Shown here in pieces: positions 1 to 12,446 of a DNA stretch of 64,000 bases. Both the position numbers and the translations under genes were made by a program. Location: contig JAJEKB010021601.1 of NCBI GenBank assembly GCA_022393335.1, positions 2,419,713 through 2,483,712 on the forward strand. The letters are read 5' to 3'. Numbering within the stretch: the first letter of the stretch is position 1; each line of letters begins with the position of its first letter. Source of the DNA: Macrotrachela quadricornifera (taxonomy: Eukaryota > Rotifera > Eurotatoria > Philodinida > Philodinidae). The notes below the pieces were generated by a model that was not told the DNA's origin, ran no database searches, and saw only the letters and a list, made by a program, of their open reading frames with translations.

Positions 1-192
1 GATAAATGAAAATCTATATTTACTGATTAATTGGTTGAAACTTTTGTTGTTTGAGCTTTTGTTGTTGACAAAAAACATCTTTTCGTTTTTTTTATTAATT
101 TTAATTAAATCTTCAGTTATTATTGTCAGTTGTTCACTAATCGATTTGTTCTTCATATCACCACCGTCAATTAATATACAAGCTCTATCTAC

Positions 193-1069
193 TTAGGGCA
201 TACAAAAGTAGTGGTAGTAACACTTTAAGAATGCTCTATCTTTCTATGCTATTTGATCATACTTCAGCTAATATGATGATAATAAATTTTCGATAAGACT
301 TTTTTCCTTAGCATTCGTGCTTGTTCTACTAGATCAGAGCGTGTGAGACAACTTAGTTTTCAATCCAGTAGGATATTGTATGACCAACTAAAATATACCA
401 CAAGATGCAGCATGAAAAGCTCTACAATTTACATAACACTACTTATTTTATAGCTGCGTTTCTTATTTTTAAAATTGACAAAATTTTGAGCAATCAAGCT
501 TCGGGCTTGGAAAAGATGATATTTTCTATACACAGCGAATTCATTTTTGGTTATTTCATTGTTTCATCACTGGATATACTTTATCAAAAGGAAAACAAAA
601 TATACCACAAGATGCAGCGTGAAGAGTCCTACAACCTATACAGTGAAGCTTATTGTAATAATTTCCAGAAAAAGGAAAATTCTATGCGGTCAATTTTCGC
701 AATGCCAGAAATTTGATCCCTCAAAACTTTGTCCATCTTGAAAACAAAAAGTGTCGCTATAAAATAAGTAGTGTTATGTAAATTGTAGAGCTTTTTACGC
801 TGCTTCTTATGGTATATTTTAGATGGTCATACAATATCTTAATGGATTGAAAACTAAGTTGTCTCACACGTTGTGACTTAGTAGAATAAGCACGAATGCT
901 AAGGAAAAAAGTCTTATCGAAAATTTATTATCATATTAGTTGAAGTATAATCAAACAGCATAGAAAGATAGAGCATTCTTTTCTCTTGAAGACTATATAG
1001 AAAGAAAGTTTCTTTAAGCCTATTATACAGTATTAAAGTGTCACTGTCACTACTTTTGGTATGCCCTAA
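193..1069. mobile_element. Foldback (long inverted repeat) element
   Basis: Two arms read as imperfect reverse complements: about 193-453 and about 756-1069, with a spacer near 300 bp. The outer ends are TTAGGGCAT and ATGCCCTAA. Examples of paired stretches are the GAGCGTGTGAGACAACTTAG region near 337 with its complement near 860, and the arm ends ACTACTTATTTTATAGC and GCTATAAAATAAGTAGT. No transposase is visible. Short reading frames inside (405-716, 547-741) are read as chance. Likely a non-autonomous DNA element. Confidence 0.7.
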
Positions 1070-1262
1070 TACATTCATTAATCAAATTCTTGAAGACAAT
1101 TTAACGTCATCGTTTTCAGGAAAATATGACTTTTCTAAGAGAAATGTTCCTTTTTTTCCAAAAATATAGGAATATAGGAAAATTTAGAGAAAAATAGGAT
1201 ATTATAGGACTGATTTCAAAAATATAGGAATTATAGGAATCATAGGACGACTGCGAGGCCAG
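1070..1262 (-). mobile_element. End fragment of the CTGGCC-terminal element family
   Basis: This stretch is the reverse complement of the left end of the 59111-61424 element. Both share an ending of the GAGGCCAG/CTGGCC type, followed inward by TCCTAT-rich short repeats, AAGAGAAATGTTCCTTTTTT and a TTAACGTCATCG-like segment. Similarity stops at the edge of the foldback at 1069, so the foldback probably inserted into, or truncated, this copy. Confidence 0.55.
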
Positions 1263-1704
1263 AGTAAGATGTTGTATGGAAAAACGTAAATCACAAAGTG
1301 TGTGAGTTTGAGAATGGAATGAAGGAATAGAGACAGACTAGAAAGTCAAAAATATGCGAAAATTGAAATTGCTATGACTTGGACTTATTATATTTTAAGA
1401 AATTTTTTTTCCTTAGTCATTATGGCTATAATGGGCATATATGCTTTATATGTAGAGGCCTGCGAGACAAACTTTTTTGTGTCCCATTCCGAAAAATTTT
1501 CGGTATAATCCTGATTGTCCCGCGGGATGGCACAAACGGGAAACGGTACGGGTATTTCAAGAATCACATTGTCTACATATGGCAAAAGTTTCCGCTCAAA
1601 AGTCTTTCATTTTTAAGAGAAAATTAGTGTTGAATTTTCTGAATTTTTAAAAACTGAACACCCAAAAAAAATCGGAAAATCCCAAAACGGATCTTCCCCT
1701 TTGT

Positions 1705-2789
1705 CTAAAGGAGAAAAAAAATACTTGTAGAAGTGGTAGTCGTTGTGGTTGTAGCTGTTGTTTCAGTTGTGGTAGTCGATGCTTTTAAGTAATAAAAAAT
1801 AAAATATTGTCATATATATAGTTTTAAGAGATACTTGTGCTAGTGCTTGTGGTTGCCGTTGTGCTTGTAGTACTTGTTGTTGTTGGATTTTTAACTAAAA
1901 CACCGACTAACATAGCAGTAAGGCCAATGATAAGCAATGCACCAATGAGTATTGATGCGAGACAACAATATCTTGAAGGGATACAACACTTTTTTCGATT
2001 ACGATTAATATTCTTTTCCTTCGTTCCTGTCTGATTGAAATTAACTGTTTTTACTTTTGGTAAACGTCGATTCGAACAAGTTTGTTTAGTCTTATTAGCT
2101 TTTCTGGATCGTCGTGCTCTTGTTTGTGAAATATTGTTTAAATGAAAGATGCTATCTGATTTCATTGAATTAGTCGATGCTTCCATCTGACCAATTGAAT
2201 TAAATGATGTTGTGAATGCAGATAACTACGTGAAAGATATGAAGATCGACGAGAAATGTTGATGTTGTTAGTGAAATGAAATCTACCTTGGATAAATGTG
2301 TTTCTCTACCATTTATTGGTGCTGATGTCATTGAATGAATGCTAAGTGCTTCATTCACATTCGATGATTGTGGTTGATGATTGGTTGATACATTAAGTTG
2401 ATTAGGGACGGAAGAGTATAATCTTATTTCATTTCCATGAAAAGAATGTATTCGTGGTACTGTACCTTTGACAATGGCACTGTTTGTATTTAGCTAGACA
2501 CAAGATACAACATAATATGAGAGATGAGATTAAAAAAATTTAATTCGTTTGTTGAAAATATAATATCTGTTTAATATCTTACCTGTTTAATGATACTATT
2601 TTGTGGTGTAAAATATCTCATTCGAGATGAAATTCGTTTTACGCGTGTCACACTCACAGAACCCTCAAATATTAAAAAAAATGTAAAATTAAAGATATTT
2701 CTTTTTTATCATTCTACTTTTCTTTTATACATAGACTTGTGAAGTTTTTCCATCGATTCTTGTTCTATATCAGTCTTAAATTTATCCAT
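1705..2789 (-). CDS. Single-pass membrane protein with basic cytosolic part and Thr/Ser-rich stalk (5-exon model)
   Basis: Function not recognised. The model joins exons 2718-2789, 2583-2663, 2287-2493, 1835-2225 and 1705-1781 on the minus strand. The coding total is 828 nt (275 aa), every junction has GT..AG ends, and reading frame is kept throughout. Exon 1 starts MDKFKTDIEQ. Most of the protein is polar and basic, with RARRSRK and a cysteine pair motif KKCCIPSRYCC just before a strong transmembrane helix (LASILIGALLIIGLTAMLVG). A stalk made almost only of Thr and Ser follows, typical of heavily O-glycosylated segments. With a basic N-terminal side and a short Thr-rich tail it looks like a type II membrane protein. 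The stop used here follows TSIFFLL; a further downstream exon carrying an extracellular domain cannot be excluded, and the neighbouring transposon remnant may have cut the gene short. The exon 4 frame is the best supported. Confidence 0.55.
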
Positions 2790-4188
2790 TGAATTCTTTC
2801 TAATCAACACACAAGAACACTCTGAATGTATGTAATCCTTCGAAAGTATTTTGTTATTATGTTCGTATTGTAATGAAATTCAATTCGATGTTATCAGGCT
2901 TCACTTACTTATTATGCTTCAAGATTGTTGAATTGCATTGTATAGAACTTTATTTTCTATTTCTTTTTCAGTTTTATTGATTGTTCTCAAAATAAAGTTT
3001 GCACAAGTTTTATTTTAATAACACAATCGAATATATTCACAAAAAATAAATAAAAAAAATTACTTTTATTTCTTAATTAATAGTGTCTAGTAGAATCATA
3101 TTCAAATGAATTGAATGTATGTTTCATCTTATTATTTTTATTTAGTGTCATATTTTTGTCTAATTAGAAAAGAGAGGCATTGGGACATAAAACTATTAAC
3201 ATTTACCTGCAATCCAACTGCTTAGAAAGAATACGGCAGTCTTCATTTAACTCTTAAAATCTATTAATTTCTTCGTTCTGGACTCGCAACTATTACACAA
3301 ATTAATTTTATTCCCTTTTCTAAAAGAAAGAGTTATATCGAAGAAAATTAATAAAATTTGAACAAACGTCTTCGAAGTCAAATTTTAACTGCGGAAGGTT
3401 TTTTAAGAAAAAAGTGTGTCTATATGTTTGTATAATTTCGTTTTCTTAAAAGAAACAGTCATATAGAAATAGGTATCCTGCTTAAAAAGTCATAAATGTT
3501 TGTATCTCCGTCTTATTCAGGCAAGTTAGAGTTCAAAATAAGAAAATATGATATTCCAAACAATTGAATATGATCATCTATCTGTAATAAACTTGATCAG
3601 ATTTAATTAAGGATAAAGAATTGAAATTTGTAGTCTGCTTCTGATAATGGTACAATATTTAAATGTCTAGCGAATCATTTAAGGATGTCCACTCTAGCAA
3701 AATCTAGTGTTGAAAGACGGTTAATATTTTTCCTGACATCACTTTTTTGATTCTTCAACTATAAGAAAGGTTCCTTTACCCGGATTATTTTTAAAATGAC
3801 GGAATTCGAGAGTGTTCTGTATCACAGCTAGCTTAAACTTTGTAAATTCGTTTAGTTTTTTAAAAAGAATGAGTTATATAGTTGTGATTGATCATTTATT
3901 CATCAAGTTAAAAACTAGCCGCATTTGATTCGTTTCATATAATCAACAAGACTAAGATATGATATATTCAATAATAATCATACGAAACTTCCTTTCAGAA
4001 AAGGGTCAACGAATTGTTAGGATGAGCGCTGTTTATTATAGTATTTGGATTTAATTTGATTCTGAAAAAATATTTAAAAAATGTTTGTTGTATTGATACA
4101 CATTAAAATTTTTATGCATAAATATGACATTGATTAATATGTTAGTCTCATATATAATCTTTTCTTTTGTTTTCCAGTTGAATTTATG
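2790..4188. other. No gene seen
   Basis: AT-rich sequence without a convincing exon. It contains one copy (about 3998-4030) of a short motif, CAGAAAAGGGT...GGATGAGCGCT, that recurs inverted near 9860-9905 and near 14006-14030. Confidence 0.5.
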
Positions 4189-4880
4189 GGTGACAATTTT
4201 TCTGATCACCAAAAAAATATACTTTTGATCACCAGATAAGTTTAGATGCAAATGATCACCAAAAAAATGTACTTTTGATCACCAAATATTTTAAAATAGA
4301 AGACAGATAGAGAAGAGACGAAAAGAAGAAACACAACGTATAAGCGAAGGTAAGCACAATGTATATGACAGAAGAACGGAAGGGAAAACACATATGACAG
4401 AGGAACAAAAGGAAAATACGTATGATAGATAAGGGGAGAGTATTCATATAGTCTATAAATAGCTCAGGATTTTCTACGAAACAACAGAGTAATATCAATA
4501 GTTATAAAATGTCAAATTTAATCTCTATCAAGTTAGTGATCAAACACGTATTCAACCGTTAGATAAACGAAAACCACGAGGGCGTCCGAAGAAAATCGGC
4601 ACAGCTTTAATGTACACATAGACATTAATGAACCAGTTAAAATGTTGTCAATCGAATTTCACAAATAATCGCATTTTTTATTCTATATAATTTTTGGAAA
4701 ATAAAATAGTTATACAGCATCAGAAAAAAATGGTGATCAAAAGTACATTTTTTTGGTGATCATTTGTATCTAAACTTATCTAGTGATCAAAAGTATATTT
4801 TTTTGGTGATCATTTGTACCTAAATTTATCTGGTGATCAAAAGTGTATTTTTTTCGTGATCAAAAGTATATTTACTCTGA
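4189..4880. repeat. GATCACC-motif inverted repeat cluster with AT-hook coding remnant
   Basis: The unit TTTTGATCACCAAAAAAAT is repeated at about 4201-4287 and occurs in reverse complement several times at 4731-4870, so the cluster is an inverted repeat around a 440-bp core. In the core, about 4518-4617 reads on the plus strand as a short open frame with RKPRGRPKKIG, an AT-hook. It ends at a stop and has no start or continuation. This looks like a non-autonomous element that carries or captured a fragment of a DNA-binding protein. Confidence 0.5.
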
Positions 4881-4892
4881 ATTTATTATTCA

Positions 4893-5804
4893 TTACCCAT
4901 GTAAAAAAAAATGGAGAACGGATCAAATTTAGATCAGTATAAAATCAAAAAATAGTCTTTTATCCATTTTTTACATGGATTTCACTGCAGCTGTGACTTC
5001 TTAATCGATTATTAGTAGGTGACTGATTTTACTAGATTAATAATGGATAATCACTTTTAATTGATTATTTTTAGAGAATTGATTTTAACCAAACATATGA
5101 AAGGTAGGCGGTTTTATTGAGATTCAAAGATAAAATCATCAATTTTCCATGTTTTTTTTGACTTCTTGTCAGCAGAAACTATGGAATTACCATTGTACTA
5201 AACTCTTATATAAATTATATCAATTTGAGATGGTGTAATTATATAATCGGTTGAAATCAATTTTAATCATTTATAAATAAAATCTGTTGAAGTCACTTGC
5301 TACCCTGTATAACACAGTAATTCATTAAAACCTCAATTGGCTTCGATTGATTTCAAGAGAAACCGTCGAGACCGACTTGGATTTATGACATAAACGCTAT
5401 GTCCGTAGCAGATATGTTAATTTATGAATTCTAATTGAACATAATCGGATTCTATCAGACTATTGATATATCATCGAAAACCTTGTGAACAAAACTGATT
5501 TTGCTTGATCATCTGTTAAATTGATGAAATAAATTAAAATGAAGTAAATTACCCATCAATTATCGAGGCTTATAAAGAAAAATCTGTTCTAGGTGGTTGC
5601 TGATAGAATCAACTGGAATGGATTCGATTTTTAATGAGTTAATATGATTTTCATTGAAATAATCCGTTTTAATCAACTTTTAGCGTATGAAATCCATCAA
5701 AATTAATTATTTCCTTAAATTTAATTGAAAACTGCTGTATCTAGTCGGTTTTTTCTCAAAAATCGATATTAATCACGTTTTGGTTGATTTTTTTATATGG
5801 GTAA
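4893..5804. mobile_element. Candidate MITE with TTACCCATRTAAAAAA termini
   Basis: The left end TTACCCATGTAAAAAAAA and right end TTTTTTATATGGGTAA are near-perfect reverse complements bounding about 910 bp. The interior has many degenerate copies of a TTGATTTTAATCA-like word and no coding potential. The superfamily is unclear. Confidence 0.4.
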
Positions 5805-6964
5805 CCATCGTGTATCTATTTTTGAAATATCAATTTAGGGATAAAATCATACTTTTACTTATTCATATAACTAGATTTTTTTGTTGAACATCTTTAGTTT
5901 TTCTTAAAATTAAACATTGAACAAATATTTTTACTAATGTAAATTGAAATAAAATAATTTTATTTCTTATAAGTTTTTTCATCTTTCAGATTTACTACTG
6001 AAAAATACAATACAGTTATGAATTTAAATATGTTGTCATTTCTTATTTCTGTATTTAAATGTAATCCATTTAACATCTATCATTGCTGTAAGATTAAACT
6101 AATCATTTTTGTCCTGTTATTTAACACAATAAATCAGTTGTGTATTTCGTAGAAAGTAAATGTAAAAAAATATTACACATCTTAAATGACGTATAACATC
6201 TACGAGATAAATTTTACAATAAACTTCGTCCATACAATTCCTTATGAAGAATACTATTTCCAATCAGATACAATTATATTGTTCCATGTTTTAAAAATAT
6301 ATATTTTTAAAGCAAATCTGAATGTTATGTATCCTATAACACATATATATTAAATAGCGACATAATTCTATTTTCGGCTTTCTACTCTGGATAACTAAAT
6401 CATATTAATTGTTTGTACTATCGAAAGACAAATATTCCAGGTTTAATTAATCATCTATTCAATTTAATATCAATACAATTGATATTTACAAATACGCAGG
6501 AGATTCAATCTGACCTGTAGATCCGATGGTTTGCTGTCGGATTTCATCGGAATCCGACATATTTCATCATCATTCAGGGCCCTATTCAAATATCAATAAC
6601 AATCGAGTCAAGTGGAGTGAATACAATTGAACGCAAGTTCTTTTGTTTATTTTTTTCCCATTTTTTCCCATTTTAGATTTGTTTTCAGAATATATGCTCA
6701 ACGACGATGTATGTTAGGTTTATATTCCAAGGTAATTATTACTATAATAATACAGAGAAACTTTTGTAATAAGGGAAATGCAAACATGTTCGTGAAGACC
6801 TGTTATACACGTACGTATGTACATGTATTGCGTTACCAGTCGCTCATGCCCATTGTGTTTCAATTATTAGAGAGAGTTTCTCTGTACGCGAGCGCGAGAA
6901 AGAGCAAAAAAAGGCAATTCAAGTAACTAAAAGCGATTTTCCTTTTATTCATCAAAAAAATAGG
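5805..6964. other. No gene seen; poly(A) signal for the ART-TPR gene at the right edge
   Basis: AT-rich, no credible exon. TTTATT at about 6945-6950 is AATAAA on the minus strand, about 15 bp past the stop of the ART-TPR gene. The 99-codon frame at 6627-6926 is low-complexity and is rejected. Confidence 0.4.
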
Positions 6965-9657
6965 TTACAATTTCTTTCGTACAAATTCTATGCTTTCTCG
7001 CACATCCTTAAGATCTGGATGGTTTGAAAGTAATGAATTTTGCCAAATGTTAAGAGCCGTTTCATACAATGAGAGTGCTGTCGAATAATTGCTCATACTT
7101 CTGTACACCCCAGCAATGTTCTTGTAAGAAGTAGCTAGTGAAGGATGATTTGCAGGAAGAGTTTTTTGATAGATTTCAAGTGCTTTTTCGTAAAACGAAA
7201 GTGCTTTCGAATAATCTCCCATGTTGTTATATACCAAACCGATGTTGTTGTAAGAAGTAGCCAATGAAGGATGATTTGCAGGTAGAGTTTTTTGAAAGAT
7301 TTCAAGGGCTTTTTCGTAAAATAAAAGTGCTTGCGAATACTCTCCCATGTTGTCATACACTAAACCGATGTTGTTGTAGGGAGTAGCCAGTGAAGGATGA
7401 TTTGCAGGAAGAGTTTTTTGATAGATTTCAAGTGCTTTCTCGTAAAACGAAAGTGCTTTCGAATACTCTCCCATGTTATCATACAGCCCAGCGATGTTGT
7501 TGTAGGAAGTAGCTAAATCAGGATGATTTGCAGGTAGAGTTTTTTGACAGATTTCAAGGTCTTTTTCGGATAACGAAAGTGCTTTAGAATACTCTCCCAT
7601 GTTCTTATACACTGAAGCGATGTTATTGTAGGACCGAGCCAAATCAGGATGATTTGGAGGAAGAGTTTTTTGATGAATTTCAAGCGCTTTTTCGTAAAAC
7701 GAAAGTGCTTTCGAATACTCTCCCATGTTGTCATACAGCCCAGCGATGTTGTTGTAGGAAGTAGCTAAATCAGGATGATTTGCAAGAAGAGCTTTTTGAT
7801 CGATTTCAAGTGCTTTCTGGTAAAACGAAAGTGCTTTAGAATAATCTCCCAGATTGTCATACACCAAACCGATGTTATTGTAGGAAGTAGCCAAATCAGG
7901 ATGATTTGCAGGAAGAGTTTTTTGAAAGATTTCAAGTGCTTTTCGGAAAACGAACGTGCTTTAGAATACTCCCCCATGTTCTTATACACTGAAGCGATGT
8001 TATTGTAGGACTGAGCCAAATCTGGATGATTCGCAGGAAGAGTTTTCTGACAGATTTCAAATGCTTTTTCGGAAAATGAAACTGCTGTAGAATACTCTCC
8101 CATGTGTTTATACACCAAACCGATGTTATTGTAGGAATTAGCCAATGAAGGATGATTTGCAGGAAGAGTGTTTTGATCAATTTCAAGTCTTCTTTCATAG
8201 AACCAGATGGCCTTTTCATAATCACCTTGACCATCTTTAATATATCCAAGTTGATTATAATAAAGTGCTTTATCACTGTCGTTGGATGTCTGTTCGAGTA
8301 ATAACGTGTAGAGTTCTTCCGCTTTATCCAACTGATTTATGTCAAGTAACAAACTACCTATTCGTTGGCATCCTGTCCCACGAGCACTTTCTTGTATATG
8401 TTTGGTGAGTGTTCGAAGTTGGCGATCATCATCTGATGTTAGTGTAAGTTCCACTTGATAGAGTGGATTATTTTTATCCATTTGTATAATTTCGGCAATA
8501 CGAAAGACGGTGTGCATAGAGAAGAGAATTTCTTCTTCCGTCTTGAAATAACTAAGTTTTTGGATGGCAGCGAAAGGAGCGGACGAAACTGAAGGATCAA
8601 TAGACATTCGAAAGAGAGTGCCGACCATATCAGTTCTTGTTAAAGTACCATTTGCAAAGCCGAGAGATACTTCTCGTTTTGTACTGGTAGACAAGAAGTT
8701 GTTAAAAGACATTAGACCACCTTTTGTTTTAGAAAGTGTTTGAAAATCTTTAATCGATAGACCTTGTCCTCGATACACTGTAAATGGCTCTCCTTTGTAA
8801 GAACTAATCTGTTGTTGATGTAATTGTTCAATTTGTTGATGAAGATCACGTATAAAGAAGCCCATATTAATAATGGTGTCAGCTTCTAATGTTCGAAGTG
8901 CTCGATTTAACATTTTATACGTGAAACATTCACGTGTATACCACCAGACTGCCAATTGTGGGCGATATTGATGTTCAAATTCATAAATAATATCTATCTC
9001 ATTCATATTACTATTGTGAAGTTTACGGCAGTAGTTTGCTAAATCTTTCATTGATTGTTCGTTATATTCCATTTCAAGAAGGATATCCTTGAATATTTGT
9101 GTGTACATAAAGTTGGGCTCCAGTTGATTTAAATCTTCACTGGAAGTTTCTTCATTCACGGTAATAAAACTTACTGGAATGGAATCTTGTTCACATTGTT
9201 TTACCGCCATTTGCAATTCTTCACAAATGGGTGTAAGTGATGTATATACACCCTTAATTTTCTTCCATTGTTTCACCCACTCTTCATGAAGAGATTTATT
9301 GCCACAGAAAATATAAATAGCATCTAGTTGTGATATTCCATGAATATCAGGGACTAAATGTTGACCTAATGAACCCGATGTAATGACGAATACTTTCTCT
9401 TTATCAATATTGTTGAGAAATTGGATACATTGTTCTTGATCAGTAAAAATATTAATATGATTAACAATACTTCGCAATTGTGCCCATGTGTTTTGTGAAT
9501 CTTTATTTGATTCATGTATATTGGCATCGACCCAAATTAACAAATAATTCTGGACGATCCGTTCAGTTCTATTGATAGCGTCAACGGCTGTTGTTGTAGT
9601 TGTAACAGCAGTCGTTGATAATGTGGAAATATTATGTCTTGATTCTTCTGCGTCCAT
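6965..9657 (-). CDS. Arginine ADP-ribosyltransferase with kinesin-light-chain-type TPR array, frameshifted
   Basis: The N-terminal part (residues about 35-190) resembles the conserved region that precedes ART domains in bdelloid proteins. The ART domain, about residues 225-400, shows the R-S-ExE triad: R296 in VYRGQG, S323 in FLSTST and E374-E376 in KTEEEILF. This predicts transfer of ADP-ribose from NAD+ to protein arginines. TPRs of 42 residues follow (NNIGLVYDNMGEYSKALSFY type), about three before the break and seven after, probably for partner binding. The frame from 9657 loses the TPR pattern near 7942 and the pattern resumes in another frame to the stop at 6965. At the break the paralogous repeats have one more T in a T-run (GCTTTTTCGG against GCTTTTCGG). 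The gene is therefore frameshifted by a 1-nt loss, or the assembly has a homopolymer error. If the frameshift is real, the product has about 573 sensible residues, including the whole ART domain. No signal peptide is seen; a cytosolic location is inferred. Confidence 0.85.
6975..8180 (-). repeat. 126-bp tandem repeats encoding TPR units
   Basis: The DNA is a tandem array of 126-bp units, each carrying GAAGAGTTTTTTGA, TTTTTCG and ATACTCTCCCATG words on the plus strand. Units are so alike that unequal exchange is expected, and copy number may vary between alleles. Confidence 0.85.
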
Positions 9658-11744
9658 GTAATTCTAAATTATCACTTCGTTACAAATGTAATATTTTGTG
9701 TAACTAGTTGTGTCTTTAGGCTGAAAGAGAAATCACATAATCTATTTATATAGCTAATAACTACTGTTTGATTATTTTCACTACGCACATTATCTTTTTT
9801 GATACTCAAGTGCAAACTTTACCTAGTTTCTATTGATAATACTGAGAAAAATATTACAAGTAGCGCTCATCTTACGGATTCACTGATCCTTTTCTGAAAG
9901 AAAATTTACTACAATTATTACTCAAAATAATTCCTATTCTGATTATATTGTATCTCATAGTCCTTGATCGGATGAAAAACAGAAAACAAACATCCATTCT
10001 TTAGCAACGATCGTTTTATAGAAATATTCCTATCTCTGATTCATATATAAATGATAATCGTCATTTTAACTCATTTCTTGATGGAATAAATCTTATTTCT
10101 TATATCCATATTAAAGACGATCACTACTTAAAAATTTGTACATGAAAAATTCAAGCTCTTATTCTCAAACTACTTTAGCTCAAGAACCGATTCATTTAAC
10201 AATTTCCGAAAGTATCTCAACTCCCGCTTATTATAATTACAATAAACCATGTAAACAAACGTCCAGTCACTCGGTCACTCATGGCTAGTCATTTTCATTT
10301 ACTGCGTATTTTTCTATGTATCATGTGTCGCATTATAATTCCAATGCATAGAGAAAGGAGTTCACTCATAACATACCGATTCATAACCGAATATTTCCAA
10401 TATTTAGAAAATATTATGTGCTTTTCATCATAGTTTTCTATTTTTTTTTCATTTTAACAAAATAATATATTATCGAATTTGTTCTTAAATCAGCATTAGT
10501 TATGTTCTTCGAAAAATCCATCTATACCACTTGAGATCCGTTTCAAAACTATCGTTTGAAATAATTTTTTAGCCACCTCCTAGTCATTCATCGGCCTCGC
10601 ACGGCTAGCCACTTCCATAATTTTTATCACTCTACCTTACAATATTAGTTCAATTTTCAAGCGAATAGATGCATCTCATTGGTACTCTTTTAAAAAAGTT
10701 CTATGCTATTGTTATTACGTTCACCAAGACGAAACTAATACAAGGAAAATTATTTAAAAGTTACTACAAATAGAGTGCATCACATCGTAGCCTGCGAAGA
10801 TCTTCGTTTACTTTGAATATTATTTTACGGTTGATAACTATGAAGACTCAACAACGGACTTTAAGTGGCCATTTTAGTTTTTTTACATATTTCTGTATAA
10901 GTCGTACCCAGAAATCTGCCGTGTAGTAATCAACAGAGAAAAATGTTTATGACAAAATCAATCTTGATCATAGTTTCACGACTCTTGACTGTCCTTCAGT
11001 CAAGCTTAAAATAACGAGGAACTCCTCAAAAAAAGCGAAGAATTGAAAACTTAATCTTAGTTTTGAGTTTCCCATAATCAATTCTTTTTGACGAAATGTA
11101 ACTGAAGACAATTCATATTATTTATTACGCATTATTTGGTAACATCAACTCAGTTTTAACTTATCGGTCTTCGGTTAATTTAGACCAATCTTTTTTGAAA
11201 AAAAGAATAAAACTAATTACTAATTATTTATTACCTCGTCACTATCCGCAAATTTGATTACAAATTTGAATTATTTACCATTGATTACCTTTTGTGGAAT
11301 TTTTTCGAGGATATCACAAGGTTTTATATTAATCTAGCCGACATCATTTTCTGCTTGAGTTGAGTACAAAACCATACAAACTAATTTTAGAAACAAGCAT
11401 ATACATAAACCTGCAAACTTATTTCATGATATATGATCTCTCTTCCATCTACAAAACTAATCATTATTTTCTTAGCGAGTGAGTGTCTGCAGTCAAAAAC
11501 TCATCTCAAAAACTTTTACAAAAACTAATGACACCAAGCGAATTCTGGGTGTCGAAAACCTTTGGTCAAACTTTGCAAGAAACTGATATTTACTTAAAAG
11601 AGTGCTTTGTTAAATGAAAAAAAAATTTTCAAAGGTTGATGGTATCAACCAATTCCTTAGCTTAAAAACCTATGGAAAATTTTCAAAATATATTACGCAC
11701 TAATCTTATCGATCTAGCCACTTCTGTTTTATGATTGGTTAGAA
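9658..11744. other. No gene seen
   Basis: AT-rich intergenic sequence with stops in all frames. It holds the inverted copy (about 9860-9905) of the AGCGCTCATC...CTTTTCTGAAAG motif also seen near 4000 and 14010. Confidence 0.45.
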
Positions 11745-12446
11745 CAGGCTCCTTAGCTATTGAAAATATTTTTTCAAAAGCTTGATTATTTGATTTTGAC
11801 CCGAATAAGTATTTCTTCTAGTATACAGATGATTGTCAATTTGATTAGTCTTTGTATATGCACTTTAGGGGTAAGTGTTGGATAAATTTCTACGTAAATC
11901 GTTCAAAAAAAAATATTGTTTCGTTCTCGAGATATTTAAATATTTCTGAGGGCACTATCGTTAAAATGAGACTATATTATATTTATGTGTCATTTGATTG
12001 AATGCGCTCAGAAATTTCTAGAAATGTATCATTACATGAAACACTTTTCGTTTAGTATAAATCAGCACATAGTTCTGTATTGAATGACATAAAAAATTCC
12101 TTTGAAAGTGACAAATTTTTTTTTTTGAAAAATCCCTGTATCTCTTTCTCCAGGAGTTTTTGGTGCAAAGGTTTTTTTTTTTAAATTAACGTACCCCTAC
12201 AGGGATTTCCATAAAAAAGTTTTTGTTATTTGCAAAGGATTGTTTATGACATTCAATACAGAACTATGTGCTGATTTATACTAGACGAAAAGTGTTTCAT
12301 GTAATTTATTCAACACCTATTCCTATAAAGCGCATGTATGAAGACTAATCAAATTGGTAATCATATGTATACTAGAAGAAATACTTATTCAGGTCAAAAT
12401 CAAATAATCAAGGTTTTGAATATTATTTCCAATAGTTAAGGAGCAG
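11745..12446. mobile_element. Foldback element, arms about 300 bp
   Basis: The left arm contains CTTAGCTATTGAAAATATT, AATAAGTATTTCTTCTAGTAT and GAAACACTTTTCGT. The right arm carries their complements in reverse order, near 12412-12440, 12365-12390 and 12285-12300. The turn is near 12100-12200 and includes runs of T. No coding capacity was seen. Confidence 0.65.

Noticed and set aside
7135..8276. Frames of 73-114 codons in the TPR array (KLLQIILIW-type sequences)
   Set aside because: They are alternate-frame readings of the 126-bp TPR repeats, not separate proteins.
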